From contig CAMZKL010000048.1 of NCBI GenBank assembly GCA_947311255.1, forward strand, positions 1 to 54,284: a stretch of DNA of 54,284 nt, read 5' to 3'. The number at the start of each line of letters is the position of its first letter. The stretch's first letter is position 1. Positions 7,103 through 16,515 of this stretch are shown here, one piece after another. The position numbers and the translations under genes are program-made. Below the pieces are notes generated by a model. It saw only the letters and a list, made by a program, of their open reading frames with translations, made no database searches and was not told the origin of the DNA. The DNA comes from an uncultured Chlorobiota bacterium. GTDB lineage: Bacteria > Bacteroidota > Bacteroidia > Bacteroidales > JAADGE01.

Positions 7103-8542
7103 ATGTCTCCACTTCTAGTTTTTACCGTTATTGCTTCATACTTTTTGTTGTTAATTTTAATTTCTTATTTAACAGGGAGAAAAAGTGATACTCTTTCATT
7201 TTTTACTGCAAATAAACAATCTCCATGGTTTATTGTCGCTTTTGGAATGATTGGAACATCTCTTTCCGGAGTAACATTTATATCTGTTCCTGGTTGGGTT
7301 GCTGATACAAAATTTTATTATTTTCAAATGGTATTAGGCTACTTGCTTGGTTATTTTGTTATTGCAACTGTTTTAATGCCAATATATTATAAGTTAAATT
7401 TGGTAACAATATATACATATTTAGAAAAACGCTTTGGATACTGGTCCTACAAAACTGGATCTGCTTTTTTTCTGTTATCTCGTGTTATCGGTGCTTCATT
7501 TAGGCTTTTTCTTGTTGCAGGTGTTTTGCAAATAGGTTTTTTTAATGCTTTTAATGTTCCTTTTTGGATCACAATTCTTGTAACAATTTCATTAATTTGG
7601 GTTTATACGTTAAAAGCAGGAATTAAAACAATTGTTTGGACAGATACTTTGCAAACATTTTTTATGATAACTGCAGTAGTAGTTACAATTTTTATTATTG
7701 CAAAAGAACTAAATTTAGACACTGTTGGTGTTTTTAAAACAGTTATAAATAGTGATTATTCAACTGTTTTTAATTGGGATTGGCAATCAGAATCTAATTT
7801 TTTTAAGCAGTTTATTTCAGGTGCATTTATTGCTATTGTAATGACTGGACTAGACCAAGATATGATGCAAAAGAACTTAACTTGTCGAAATATTAAAGAC
7901 GCGAAAAAGAATATGTTTTGGTTTAGTATAACATTGATTCCTGTTAATTTAATTTTTCTTTCATTGGGTGTGTTGCTTTATGTTTATGCTTCAAAAATGG
8001 GAATTGATCTTCCCAAAAGTACTGATGAACTATACCCAATGTTGGCTTTAAACAACTTTTCTGCATTAGCAGGTGTAATTTTTCTTCTTGGTGTTACAGC
8101 TGCTGCTTTTTCAAGTGCAGACTCTGCTTTAACTGCCTTAACAACATCTTTTAGTGTTGATTTTTTAAATTTAAAAGTAAATGAAGAAAACAAGAATATA
8201 AATAAAACAAAAAAACTTGTTCATATTGGATTTTCATTAGTTTTATTTTTAGTAATATTAGTTTTTAATGTCTTAAATGACAAAAGTGTTGTTTCGGCAG
8301 TTTTTACCGCAGCAGGCTATACTTATGGACCAATTCTAGGGCTTTTTGCTTTTGGTTTATTAACAAAACGACAAGTTATTGATAAAGCTGTTCCTTTTAT
8401 TGCTGTTGTTTCTCCAATACTTTTGTATTTTATAAATATGTACTCTAAAGATTTGTTGTTTGGTTATAAGTTTGGTTTTGAACTACTTATTGTAAATGGA
8501 TTTTTGACTTTTTTAGGTCTATTTGTTTTTTCAAAAAAATAA
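7103..8542 (+). CDS. Sodium:solute symporter (SSS family)
   Basis: The 479-residue protein is an inner-membrane sodium-coupled transporter with about 12-13 hydrophobic helices spread over its whole length. The SSS pattern is visible in helix 1-2 (SFFTANKQSPWFIVAFGMIGTSLSG), in the motif GLDQDMMQKNL near residue 250, and in LLGVTAAAFSSADSALTALTTSFSVDF near residue 330-356, which holds the sodium-site serines. The substrate cannot be read from the sequence; sugars, amino acids, urea and vitamins are all known in this family. It is divergent from the sigma gene, and dnaG follows closely. Confidence 0.9.
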   Translation: MSPLLVFTVIASYFLLLILISYLTGRKSDTLSFFTANKQSPWFIVAFGMIGTSLSGVTFISVPGWVADTKFYYFQMVLGYLLGYFVIATVLMPIYYKLNLVTIYTYLEKRFGYWSYKTGSAFFLLSRVIGASFRLFLVAGVLQIGFFNAFNVPFWITILVTISLIWVYTLKAGIKTIVWTDTLQTFFMITAVVVTIFIIAKELNLDTVGVFKTVINSDYSTVFNWDWQSESNFFKQFISGAFIAIVMTGLDQDMMQKNLTCRNIKDAKKNMFWFSITLIPVNLIFLSLGVLLYVYASKMGIDLPKSTDELYPMLALNNFSALAGVIFLLGVTAAAFSSADSALTALTTSFSVDFLNLKVNEENKNINKTKKLVHIGFSLVLFLVILVFNVLNDKSVVSAVFTAAGYTYGPILGLFAFGLLTKRQVIDKAVPFIAVVSPILLYFINMYSKDLLFGYKFGFELLIVNGFLTFLGLFVFSKK

Positions 8543-8563
8543 TTATTCAGAACTTTTTTTTCT

Positions 8564-8571
8564 TAATTTTG
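8564..8571 (+). promoter_or_regulatory. Bacteroidota -7 box upstream of dnaG
   Basis: TAATTTTG fits TAnnTTTG, after the symporter stop and 17 bases before the ATG at 8589. It supports that ATG over an upstream TTG at 8523, which lies before the box and would overlap the symporter gene. Confidence 0.45.
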
Positions 8572-8588
8572 TTTTTGGAAATAAAAAA

Positions 8589-10529
8589 ATGATACCCAAA
8601 GAAACCGTAGATAAAATATTTGATGCTGCAAATGTTTATGAAGTTGTAAAAGACTATGTAAACCTTAAAAGAGCAGGTGTTAATTACAAAGGTAATTGTC
8701 CCTTTCATGATGAAAAAACCCCATCTTTTGTTGTTTCTCCCGTAAAAGGTATCTATAAATGTTTTGGATGCGGTGCTGCCGGAAATTCTGTGAAATTTGT
8801 AATGGAACATGAAAAAATTTCATTTCCCGAAGCCCTTAAGCTTCTTGCAAAAAAGTTTCATATTGAAATAGTTGAAGAAGAATTAACACAAGAAAAAATA
8901 CAAGAAAACCAAGAAAGAGACAGTTTATTTATTGTTACAGAATTTGCAAAAAACTTTTTTAAAAACTCCCTACATAACACAGACGAAGGAAGAAATATTG
9001 CACTATCATATTATAAAGAAAGAGGGCTTAGAGATGATATAGTTGCAAAATTTGAGCTAGGTTGGAGTCCAAAAAAAAGAGATGCTTTTACACAAACAGC
9101 ATTAAAAAAAACTTATAAATTAAAATTTTTAGAAACTACCGGCTTAACAATAGTAAAAAAAGAAACAAATTATAAATTTGATAGGTTTTCTGAACGAGTA
9201 ATATTTCCTATCCATACACTTTCCGGAAAAGTAATTGCCTTCGGAGGGAGAACATTAAAATCCGATAAAAAAATAGCAAAGTATCTTAACTCTCCGGAAT
9301 CTGACATTTACCATAAATCAAAAATACTTTACGGCATATATTTTGCAAAATCTGCCATTGTTAAAAAAGATAAATGCTATATGGTAGAGGGATATACAGA
9401 TGTTATATCAATGTTTCAGTCAGGTATTGAAAATGTTGTAGCGTCATCTGGAACAGCTTTAACTACTGATCAGATAAAGTTAGTAAGGCGTTTTACAAAA
9501 AACCTAACAATTATTTATGATGGAGATAATGCCGGAATTAAAGCATCCTTAAGAGGAATAGATCTAGTACTTGCACAAGAAATGAATGTTAAAATTGTGT
9601 TTTTGCCCGAGGGAGAAGATCCAGATTCCTTTGCTCAATCAAAAACAACAGAAGAACTTGAAAATTATATAAATAGTAATGAAGAGGATTTTATAAAATT
9701 TAAAACAAGACTCCTTGCAGATGAAGCAAAAAGCGACCCCGTAAAACGAGCCCAACTTGTAAGAGATATTGTTAGTTCAATAGCTGTTATTCCAGATAAA
9801 ATTTTAAGAGCAGAATATATTAAAACAACTTCAAGCCAACTTAAAACAACCGAAGCAATTTTATATGAAGAAATTAGAAAAATATTAGGAAAAAAGTATG
9901 ATAATTTAAAACAAAGTAAATTTAACCAACAACAAAACAACAAAACAGAAAAACATTTGCTTCCGGCAGAAACCACTGGAATTTTTTCAAAACAAAATGA
10001 AAAGGAAATAATTTATTATTTGCTTAATTTCGGAAAAGAAATAATATCGAAAGACGAAGATGCAAACATAGAGGTTTCCGTTGCAGAGTATATAATCAAC
10101 GAAATTAAAAATGAGAATTTAGAGTTTAAAAATTTATTGTATAAAGACATATTTGAAATATATGAACAGTTTCTAAAAAGTGAAAACAAATTTGTAAGTA
10201 AATATTTTCTAACCCATTCTAATGAAAAAATAAGCTCCGTTGTTTCACAATTAATAAGTCCTAAAAAAGAACTTAGTAAATTATGGAAAAAAAGAGGAGG
10301 ATCAACTGAAATGCCCGAGCAGAAACTTAATGAATCGGTGCCAGATGCTATTGAAAATTTTAAACTTCAAATTGTTTTAAGAAAAGCTAAACAAATTAAA
10401 AAACAGATTTCAGATTTAAAACCTGAAGAATATCAAGAAAAATTAAATCCATTATTAGAAACTCTAAAAAAAATGGATGATTTTAAAATTGAATTAACCA
10501 AATATACAGAAAAACTTGCTTTGTTGTAA
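8589..10529 (+). CDS. dnaG: DNA primase DnaG
   Basis: DnaG makes RNA primers for replication together with the DnaB helicase. Starting at ATG 8589 (646 residues), the protein has the CHC2 zinc-binding domain with ligands Cys37, His40, Cys58 and Cys61 (CPFHDEKTPSF and CFGCG), then the TOPRIM catalytic core (VEGYTDVISMFQSGIENVVASSGTALT, and IYDGDNAGIKASLRGIDL), then a long helical helicase-binding C-terminus. The zinc domain starts at the normal distance from this ATG; the frame's earlier TTG at 8523 would add 22 unlikely residues. A strong hairpin follows the gene. Confidence 0.96.
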   Translation: MIPKETVDKIFDAANVYEVVKDYVNLKRAGVNYKGNCPFHDEKTPSFVVSPVKGIYKCFGCGAAGNSVKFVMEHEKISFPEALKLLAKKFHIEIVEEELTQEKIQENQERDSLFIVTEFAKNFFKNSLHNTDEGRNIALSYYKERGLRDDIVAKFELGWSPKKRDAFTQTALKKTYKLKFLETTGLTIVKKETNYKFDRFSERVIFPIHTLSGKVIAFGGRTLKSDKKIAKYLNSPESDIYHKSKILYGIYFAKSAIVKKDKCYMVEGYTDVISMFQSGIENVVASSGTALTTDQIKLVRRFTKNLTIIYDGDNAGIKASLRGIDLVLAQEMNVKIVFLPEGEDPDSFAQSKTTEELENYINSNEEDFIKFKTRLLADEAKSDPVKRAQLVRDIVSSIAVIPDKILRAEYIKTTSSQLKTTEAILYEEIRKILGKKYDNLKQSKFNQQQNNKTEKHLLPAETTGIFSKQNEKEIIYYLLNFGKEIISKDEDANIEVSVAEYIINEIKNENLEFKNLLYKDIFEIYEQFLKSENKFVSKYFLTHSNEKISSVVSQLISPKKELSKLWKKRGGSTEMPEQKLNESVPDAIENFKLQIVLRKAKQIKKQISDLKPEEYQEKLNPLLETLKKMDDFKIELTKYTEKLALL

Positions 10530-10531
10530 AA

Positions 10532-10562
10532 AAAAAGAGCCCGAAACTTTCAAGCTCTTTTT
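10532..10562. terminator. Bidirectional intrinsic terminator between dnaG and the BON-LysM gene
   Basis: A 9-bp stem (AAAAAGAGC at 10532-10540, GCTCTTTTT at 10554-10562) with a 13-base loop lies between the convergent genes. The A and T flanks allow termination on either strand. Confidence 0.8.
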
Positions 10563-10579
10563 AAAAACCTTATTAAATA

Positions 10580-11020
10580 CTATAATTCAGGAATTCTTAA
10601 AACTTGCCCTGGGTAAATTAAATTTACATCTTTAAGCATTGGTTTATTTGCATCAAAAATTGCATTGTATTTCATTGCATCACCATACATTTCCTTTGAA
10701 ATTTTACTTAAAGAGTCTCCACTTTTAACAGTGTAAAACCTTGATTCAATTTCTGGTTCAGCAGTTTCTTTAACAGACATAAAATCTTCAACTTCCGCAA
10801 TTCCTTTAACGTTTCCTACTGTTAAAACAATTTTTTCTTTTACTTTTAGTTGTTCAACAACTCCCCAAACAGCAGCTTTATCTTCTTTAACCTCAATTCG
10901 TAATCCTTCAACACCTAAGTCATATTTGTTTATTAAATCTGTCATTAATTTTGCTTTCGCATCGTCGCTCATTCCGGTACTTTTTTCTCCAGAATTTTTC
11001 ATAAATGAAAATAATCCCAT
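10580..11020 (-). CDS. BON and LysM domain protein, Kbp/YgaU-like
   Basis: The 146-residue protein has a BON domain (about 20-85, GLRIEVKEDKAAVWGVVEQLKVKEKIVLTVGNVKGIAEVED) and a LysM domain (about 95-146, YTVKSGDSLSKISKEMYGDAMKYNAIFDANKPMLKDVNLIYPGQVLRIP). This is the layout of E. coli Kbp (YgaU), a potassium-binding cytoplasmic protein. As in Kbp, no signal peptide is visible, so the LysM domain is probably not a wall anchor. The gene stands alone, with its own promoter-like box at 11052-11059. Confidence 0.9.
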   Translation of the reverse strand: MGLFSFMKNSGEKSTGMSDDAKAKLMTDLINKYDLGVEGLRIEVKEDKAAVWGVVEQLKVKEKIVLTVGNVKGIAEVEDFMSVKETAEPEIESRFYTVKSGDSLSKISKEMYGDAMKYNAIFDANKPMLKDVNLIYPGQVLRIPEL

Positions 11021-11051
11021 AATTTATTTTGATTTTGTTAATAATAAAACT

Positions 11052-11059
11052 CAAAGATA
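11052..11059 (-). promoter_or_regulatory. Bacteroidota -7 box for the BON-LysM gene
   Basis: The minus strand reads TATCTTTG, an exact TAnnTTTG match, 31 bases before the ATG at 11020. Confidence 0.5.
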
Positions 11060-11124
11060 CATAAAAAAAATAAAAATAAAAACTTGCAATGCTCTACAGT
11101 TCCTAAACTTTCAATAAAAATATA

Positions 11125-11132
11125 TATCTTTG
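11125..11132 (+). promoter_or_regulatory. Bacteroidota -7 box for ftsK
   Basis: TATCTTTG lies 40 bases before the ftsK ATG at 11173 and fits TAnnTTTG. With the minus box at 11052-11059 it forms a divergent promoter region. Confidence 0.5.
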
Positions 11133-11172
11133 CTTTTTAAAATAATAAGAGAAAAATATACTCCAATATAAA

Positions 11173-13746
11173 ATGGCTACAAAAAAAAGAACAAAGACAA
11201 CTAAAACGAATAAAAAACCACCTCTAAAAAAAAGACTAAATAAAAAGTTTCAAGATAAAAAATTTAGAACATATTGGGGTACATTTTTTATACTTCTATC
11301 TATTCTCTTATTAATTTCGTTTATTTCTTCACTATCAACATGGAAAGATGACCAAGACATTATTGATTTAAATTGGTTCGACTATTTATTTAATTCTTCC
11401 ATAAACTCAGAAAATATTGTTGGGAAAATTGGAGCATTGCTATCTTACCTGTTCATGTATAAATGGTTTGGTTTGGCATCTTTTTCTTTCACACTTTTAT
11501 TTTTTGTTTTAGGGCTTAAATTTTTAAAAGTATATAAAAAAAGAATCTTACCAATCATTAAAAATGTATTTTTCTTAGTTTTTTGGGTCTCAATCTTTTC
11601 AGCACTTTTGTTCAGCAACTCATCAAACGATATTCTATATGGAAAGTTTGGCTTTGAAGCACATAAATGGTTAAAATCTATTCTTGGAGTTTTTGGAGAA
11701 ACAACAGTTCTTGTAATTTCCTTATTAGCATTTTTAGCAATTGTTATTGACGGCTTTAGTAATAAAGTAAAATCAATACTAGAACCTATATTTAATAAGA
11801 AAAAAATATCTAAAAAAATTAATAAGATAAAAGAAAATATAATTCCGGATAAAACTGATTATTTTAATGACAAAAAAAAATCTAACAATAAAAAAACTCA
11901 AAATAATAAAAAAACAGAAGAAAAAGATGGTGCAATAATATTCGATTTAGATGAAGAAAACGAAGAAAAACAGATAACAAAAAAGAGAAACTATAAGCTG
12001 TTAGATGATGGTAAAAAAATTGAAAATGAAGATAATTTATCATTTGAAATTAGTAAAAAAAGAGAAGAAGATACTTCGGAATTTGAAGAAAAAGCCCCTT
12101 CAACCAATAAAGAAGCTGAACAAGACGGGTTTCAACATTTTCCGGAAAATCAAACTAGGAGAATTGAAGTTGGAGAGTTAGTTCTGGATGTTACTCAAAA
12201 CCAAGACATTTTATCAGAAAAAATACCAACTAAGGAGTTTACTAATTACGATCCAACATTAGATTTGTCAAATTATGAACTGCCTGGCATTGACCTTCTT
12301 GTAGATCATAAAGCAGGAAACCCCGAAGTTACAAAGGATGAATTAATAAGAAATAAAAATAAAATTGTTGAAACCTTAAAACATTACAAGATTGAAATTC
12401 AGAAAATTAAAGCAACAATTGGACCAACTCTTACTCTTTATGAAATAGTTCCAGCTCCTGGTGTAAGAATTTCTAAAATTAGAAACTTAGAAGACGACAT
12501 TGCGTTGAGCCTTGCCGCATATGGAATAAGAATTATTGCTCCTATGCCCGGAAGAGGAACAATTGGGATTGAAGTTCCTAATGAAAAACCCGATATTGTT
12601 TCTTTTAGGTCTGTTATAAAATCAGCAGCTTTTCAAGAATCTAAAATGGAATTACCAATTGCACTAGGGAAAACAATTTCAAACGAATCTTATGTCGTTG
12701 ATTTAGTTAAGATGCCTCACATGCTTGTTGCCGGAGCTACTGGACAAGGTAAATCTGTTGGACTAAATGCAATAATTGCATCAATTTTATACAAAAAACA
12801 CCCCGCACAAGTTAAATTTGTTCTTGTTGACCCAAAAAAAGTTGAACTTACATTATATGAAAGACTAGAAAACCATTTTCTTGCAACATTGCCAGACTCA
12901 AAAGAGCCAATAATAACTGATAACCAGGAAGTTGTACATACTGTAAGTTCATTAAATATTGAAATGGACAACAGATACCAACTACTTAAAAAAGCAAAAA
13001 CAAGAAACATAAAAGAATATAATACAAAATTCATTTCACGGCAATTAAATCCTAAAAACGGGCATCAATATTTGCCTTATATTGTATTGGTAATTGATGA
13101 ATTTGCAGACCTAATTATGACAGCAGGAAAAGAAATTGAGCTTCCAATCGCCCGTTTAGCTCAACTTGCAAGAGCAATAGGAATACACCTAATTGTTGCC
13201 ACACAAAGACCTTCAACAAATATAATTACAGGTGTTATAAAAGCAAATTTCCCTGCTAGGGTAGCCTTTAGAGTAGCTTCTATGGTTGATTCTCGAACAA
13301 TTTTGGATAGTCCCGGAGCTAATCGCCTAATAGGACGAGGAGATATGTTAATAACACAAGGTAGTGATATGGTACGTTTGCAATGTGCATTTATTGACAC
13401 TCCTGAGTTAGACGAAATAACAAAGTTTATAGAAAAACAACAATCCTATCCAATGCCTTTCTTGTTACCTGAGCCAGAAACAGACTCAGAAGACGAACCA
13501 GGAGCAGTAGATTTACAAAATAGAGATGAACTTTTTGAAGAAGCAGCAAGAATTTTAGTAATGAATCAATCTGGTTCTACTTCAATGATACAGAGAAAAC
13601 TTGCAATTGGCTATAACAGAGCCGGTAGAATAGTTGATCAACTTGAAGCAGCCGGAATTGTTGGACCTGCAAAAGGAAGCAAACCAAGAGATGTTTATAT
13701 TATGGACGAATACTCCCTACAAACATTATTAGACTCTTTACCATAA
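11173..13746 (+). CDS. ftsK: DNA translocase FtsK
   Basis: FtsK pumps the chromosome terminus through the closing septum. The 857-residue protein has about four or five N-terminal membrane helices (residues 38-195), a charged Lys/Glu/Asn-rich linker (about 200-370), and the motor with Walker A GATGQGKS (521-528) and Walker B VIDEFADL (about 640-647). It ends in the winged-helix gamma domain (about 780-845, ILVMNQSGSTSMIQRKLAIG and RAGRIVDQLEAAGIVG) that reads orienting DNA motifs. The linker is short for FtsK but normal in this phylum. lolA follows after 57 bases. Confidence 0.95.
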   Translation: MATKKRTKTTKTNKKPPLKKRLNKKFQDKKFRTYWGTFFILLSILLLISFISSLSTWKDDQDIIDLNWFDYLFNSSINSENIVGKIGALLSYLFMYKWFGLASFSFTLLFFVLGLKFLKVYKKRILPIIKNVFFLVFWVSIFSALLFSNSSNDILYGKFGFEAHKWLKSILGVFGETTVLVISLLAFLAIVIDGFSNKVKSILEPIFNKKKISKKINKIKENIIPDKTDYFNDKKKSNNKKTQNNKKTEEKDGAIIFDLDEENEEKQITKKRNYKLLDDGKKIENEDNLSFEISKKREEDTSEFEEKAPSTNKEAEQDGFQHFPENQTRRIEVGELVLDVTQNQDILSEKIPTKEFTNYDPTLDLSNYELPGIDLLVDHKAGNPEVTKDELIRNKNKIVETLKHYKIEIQKIKATIGPTLTLYEIVPAPGVRISKIRNLEDDIALSLAAYGIRIIAPMPGRGTIGIEVPNEKPDIVSFRSVIKSAAFQESKMELPIALGKTISNESYVVDLVKMPHMLVAGATGQGKSVGLNAIIASILYKKHPAQVKFVLVDPKKVELTLYERLENHFLATLPDSKEPIITDNQEVVHTVSSLNIEMDNRYQLLKKAKTRNIKEYNTKFISRQLNPKNGHQYLPYIVLVIDEFADLIMTAGKEIELPIARLAQLARAIGIHLIVATQRPSTNIITGVIKANFPARVAFRVASMVDSRTILDSPGANRLIGRGDMLITQGSDMVRLQCAFIDTPELDEITKFIEKQQSYPMPFLLPEPETDSEDEPGAVDLQNRDELFEEAARILVMNQSGSTSMIQRKLAIGYNRAGRIVDQLEAAGIVGPAKGSKPRDVYIMDEYSLQTLLDSLP

Positions 13747-13803
13747 TTTATACCAAATAACTAATCGGCACATTTTTTGTCTTAATATTTTAAATTTTTG
13801 AAA

Positions 13804-14469
13804 ATGAAATATATTTTTCTATTTATATCTATTCTATTAACTACCACATACTCTTATTCTCAAATTGAATTAACCAAAGACCCTGAGGCAAAAAAAATAT
13901 TAGATGCAGTTTCAAAAAAAATTGAATCTTATAACAGTCTTAGAATAAAATTTGATTATCTTATTGAGAACAAACAAAACAATTTCAAACAAACACATAA
14001 AGGTTATGCCTTTTTACAAGGAGAAAAGTATAAAATTATTATACCAACAATTGAAATCTTTTCTGATGGAAATAATGTTTGGACATATTCAAAGGAAAGC
14101 AATGAAATAACAATTACTAAAGTTGTAAACGATGAAGAGTCAATTTATAATCCAGCAAAACTTTTTAACTTATATAAAAACGGCTATAAATATTTATTGA
14201 TTGGCGAAGAAAAAATTGAAAATATAAAATATAGTGTAATTGACTTATTCCCTGAAAATTTGTCAGAAAGTTTATATTCAAAAATTAGAATTAAAATAAA
14301 AAAAGCAACAAATGAAATTTTTGTTATTGAAACATATGGTAAATCAGGATTAAACAACTATCTTACAATTAAAGAAAACAAGCCGAACATTAAAGTAACA
14401 GAACAAATGTTTAATTTTGATAAAACTAAATATCCTGACGATATTGAGATAATAGATATGAGATTTTAA
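13804..14469 (+). CDS. LolA-like outer-membrane lipoprotein carrier
   Basis: LolA carries lipoproteins across the periplasm to the outer membrane. I chose ATG 13804 over the TTG at 13798 because it gives a clean signal peptide (MKYIFLFISILLTTTYSYSQ). The 221-residue protein has the LolA start after cleavage (DPEAKKILDAVSKKIESYNSLRIKFDY), the GYAFLQGEKYKI strand and the FSDGNNVWTYSKESNEITI strand pair. Its place just after ftsK is a common Bacteroidota arrangement. Overall similarity is of the family type, so the assignment rests on pattern and context. Confidence 0.85.
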   Translation: MKYIFLFISILLTTTYSYSQIELTKDPEAKKILDAVSKKIESYNSLRIKFDYLIENKQNNFKQTHKGYAFLQGEKYKIIIPTIEIFSDGNNVWTYSKESNEITITKVVNDEESIYNPAKLFNLYKNGYKYLLIGEEKIENIKYSVIDLFPENLSESLYSKIRIKIKKATNEIFVIETYGKSGLNNYLTIKENKPNIKVTEQMFNFDKTKYPDDIEIIDMRF

Positions 14470-14501
14470 TTTAATAAACTAAAATATTAAAAAAAAATAA
14501 C

Positions 14502-14509
14502 TATATTTG
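14502..14509 (+). promoter_or_regulatory. Bacteroidota -7 box for the response-regulator gene
   Basis: TATATTTG lies 22 bases before the ATG at 14532, in the short gap after lolA, and fits TAnnTTTG. Confidence 0.5.
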
Positions 14510-14531
14510 TACCCCCCAATAAACAAGCATT

Positions 14532-14918
14532 ATGAGTAACACAAAAGTTTTAATAGTTGAAGATGACGGTATGTTGTGTACTGTTTTTGAGATGTTTCTT
14601 GAAGAATTAGAATATGTTCATTGTGGTACTGTTCCATCAAGCGAAGAAGCCTTGGCAGTTTGTGAAACTAATAAACCCGATTTAGTTTTAATGGATATTC
14701 ATCTAGAAGGTAATCTTGACGGGATTGAACTTGCTAAAATTATACTAGAAAGATATAACATACCAATTATATACATATCCGGCGATAGTGATGTTAGTAC
14801 TGTAAAAAGAGCCGTTTTAAGAAATACATATGGATTCATGACAAAACCGGTATATAAAAACAGCTTACAGTTAAATATAGAATTTGCTCTTTTAAAGCAC
14901 AATCTACTTAATAAATAA
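14532..14918 (+). CDS. Stand-alone response-regulator receiver protein
   Basis: The 128-residue protein is a single CheY-like receiver domain. The acidic pocket (EDD at 10-12), phospho-acceptor Asp55 (LVLMDIHLEG), Ser83 in YISGDSD and Lys105 in GFMTKPVYK are all present, so it should be phosphorylated. No output domain is attached, so it must act on another protein. No histidine kinase gene is in view. The following yidD-like and amidohydrolase genes are close enough to share its transcript. Confidence 0.92.
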   Translation: MSNTKVLIVEDDGMLCTVFEMFLEELEYVHCGTVPSSEEALAVCETNKPDLVLMDIHLEGNLDGIELAKIILERYNIPIIYISGDSDVSTVKRAVLRNTYGFMTKPVYKNSLQLNIEFALLKHNLLNK

Positions 14919-14935
14919 AATCAATTGCCTCTGTC

Positions 14936-15307
14936 ATGCAATTTAAACGACAACTAATTTTTTTAGTTTCATTCTTCTTTTTTTTGGTTTTTAAACCTTG
15001 CTTCTCCCAAACAGAAAACAATTACCAAACTAAGTTTGTAAACTTATTGAAAAATAAGGAGATTCACAAACACATAAACACCTCCTACACCGGAATTATT
15101 GGGTTTTATAAAAAATATATATCGACTCAAGATTATGGAAGTTGTCCATACTCACCTTCCTGTTCAATATACTCACTAAATGCTATTGAAAAGTATGGGG
15201 TTGTAGCAGGTACAATAATGGCTTTTGACAGACTTTCAAGATGCAATAGAAATAGTGAAAATAAGTATGAACACACAATGCAAAACAAAATCATTGACAA
15301 ACCATAA
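14936..15307 (+). CDS. YidD-domain protein with N-terminal signal peptide
   Basis: YidD helps the YidC insertase place proteins in the inner membrane. Residues 50-105 carry the YidD core: GFYKKYIS, the cysteine-rich CPYSPSCSIYSLNAIEKYG and FDRLSRCN. Canonical YidD is a short cytoplasmic protein with an amphipathic start. Here about 25 residues form a secretion signal ending in CFSQ, followed by a 25-residue spacer, so this 123-residue form may face the periplasm. It starts 17 bases after the receiver gene and is followed by the amidohydrolase after 5 bases. Confidence 0.85.
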   Translation: MQFKRQLIFLVSFFFFLVFKPCFSQTENNYQTKFVNLLKNKEIHKHINTSYTGIIGFYKKYISTQDYGSCPYSPSCSIYSLNAIEKYGVVAGTIMAFDRLSRCNRNSENKYEHTMQNKIIDKP

Positions 15308-15312
15308 TTAAG

Positions 15313-16503
15313 ATGAAAATTCGAAAAATATCTGCAAATTATATTTTCACAGGAAAAAAAGTTCTAAAAAAAGCTATTATTGAACTTGAAGAAACAGGAA
15401 AAATACTTAATGTAATTGATACAAAAGGGAACTTGCAAGAAGAAGATTCTCTTGAGTTTTATTCAGGTGTAATTGTTCCGGGATTTGTAAATGCACATTG
15501 CCATTTAGAATTATCCCATATGAAAGGATTAATTGATAACAAAACAGTACAAGCTTTACCTGGTTTTATTGATGAAATTATAAGCAAAAGAAATTTCCCT
15601 GACGATCTACAAGAAAAAATTCAAAAAGCAGATTTTGAAATGCAAAAAAATGGAATAGTTGCTGTTGGAGACATTTCAAATACTGATGATAGTTTTAATA
15701 TTAAAAAAAACAGTAAAATTTATTACCATACTTTCGTAGAAACTTTTACAATAAACAATCAAAAATCTGATGAGGCTTTTGAAACTGCAAAAACAAACTT
15801 AAAAAAGTTAAATAATTTTGGCTTAAAAGGAACCATTGTTCCTCATGCGTCATACTCAGTTCCTGATGAGCTATATTCAAAAATTGAAAACTTTGATAAA
15901 GAAAATTTTAAAATAATATCCGTTCATAACCAAGAAACAACAAGTGAAGATGAAGCAATTAAATCAAAAACAGGTGCACTTGCTGAAGTTCTCCAAAACA
16001 ATGGTTTTGAACTTTCCGACTTTTCTTACAAAGGAAAAAGTGCAATAGAAAACACTTTGGTAAACCAAAACCCAAACAACAATATATTGCTGATACACAA
16101 CACTTTCACAAACAAAGAAAATATTAAATATGCCGAAAAGTTTTCACAAAATATTTATTGGGTTTTTTGCCCACTATCAAATTTATATATTGAAAACACA
16201 GTTCCTAATTTGCCAATGTTTTTTAACAAAGATATAAAAACCTGTATCGGAACAGACAGCTATGCATCAAACACAGAATTGTCTATTTTAAGCGAGTTGA
16301 AAACAATAAAAAAGTGTTTTCCGGAAATTCCCTTCAAAAATTTAATAAAATCAGCTTGTCTTAACGGAGCAAAGGCATTAAAAATTGATAATAAATTTGG
16401 GAGCATAGAAAAAGGAAAAACACCTGGAATTAATTTAATATCAGATTTTGATTATGAGAATATGCATCTTAAAAAAGAAAGTAAAATTAAGGTTTTAAAT
16501 TAA
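15313..16503 (+). CDS. Amidohydrolase-family metal-dependent deaminase/hydrolase
   Basis: The 396-residue cytoplasmic enzyme has the amidohydrolase layout: a beta-sandwich start, metal-binding HCH (His62 and His64 in NAHCHLELSHMKG), later histidines in VPHASYSVP and SVHNQET, and the catalytic Asp in CIGTDSYASN, and ends with a KTPGINLI sandwich strand. This is closest to the cytosine/chlorohydrolase-like deaminases, a group that includes aminodeoxyfutalosine deaminase. No other menaquinone gene is nearby, so the substrate is left open. It ends 12 bases from the convergent flippase gene. Confidence 0.82.
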   Translation: MKIRKISANYIFTGKKVLKKAIIELEETGKILNVIDTKGNLQEEDSLEFYSGVIVPGFVNAHCHLELSHMKGLIDNKTVQALPGFIDEIISKRNFPDDLQEKIQKADFEMQKNGIVAVGDISNTDDSFNIKKNSKIYYHTFVETFTINNQKSDEAFETAKTNLKKLNNFGLKGTIVPHASYSVPDELYSKIENFDKENFKIISVHNQETTSEDEAIKSKTGALAEVLQNNGFELSDFSYKGKSAIENTLVNQNPNNNILLIHNTFTNKENIKYAEKFSQNIYWVFCPLSNLYIENTVPNLPMFFNKDIKTCIGTDSYASNTELSILSELKTIKKCFPEIPFKNLIKSACLNGAKALKIDNKFGSIEKGKTPGINLISDFDYENMHLKKESKIKVLN

Positions 16504-16515
16504 ATAAAAAATGTT

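Noticed and set aside
8523-8588. Upstream extension of the dnaG frame overlapping the symporter gene
   Set aside because: The extra 22 residues are not DnaG-like and a promoter box lies within them; ATG 8589 puts the zinc domain at its usual distance.
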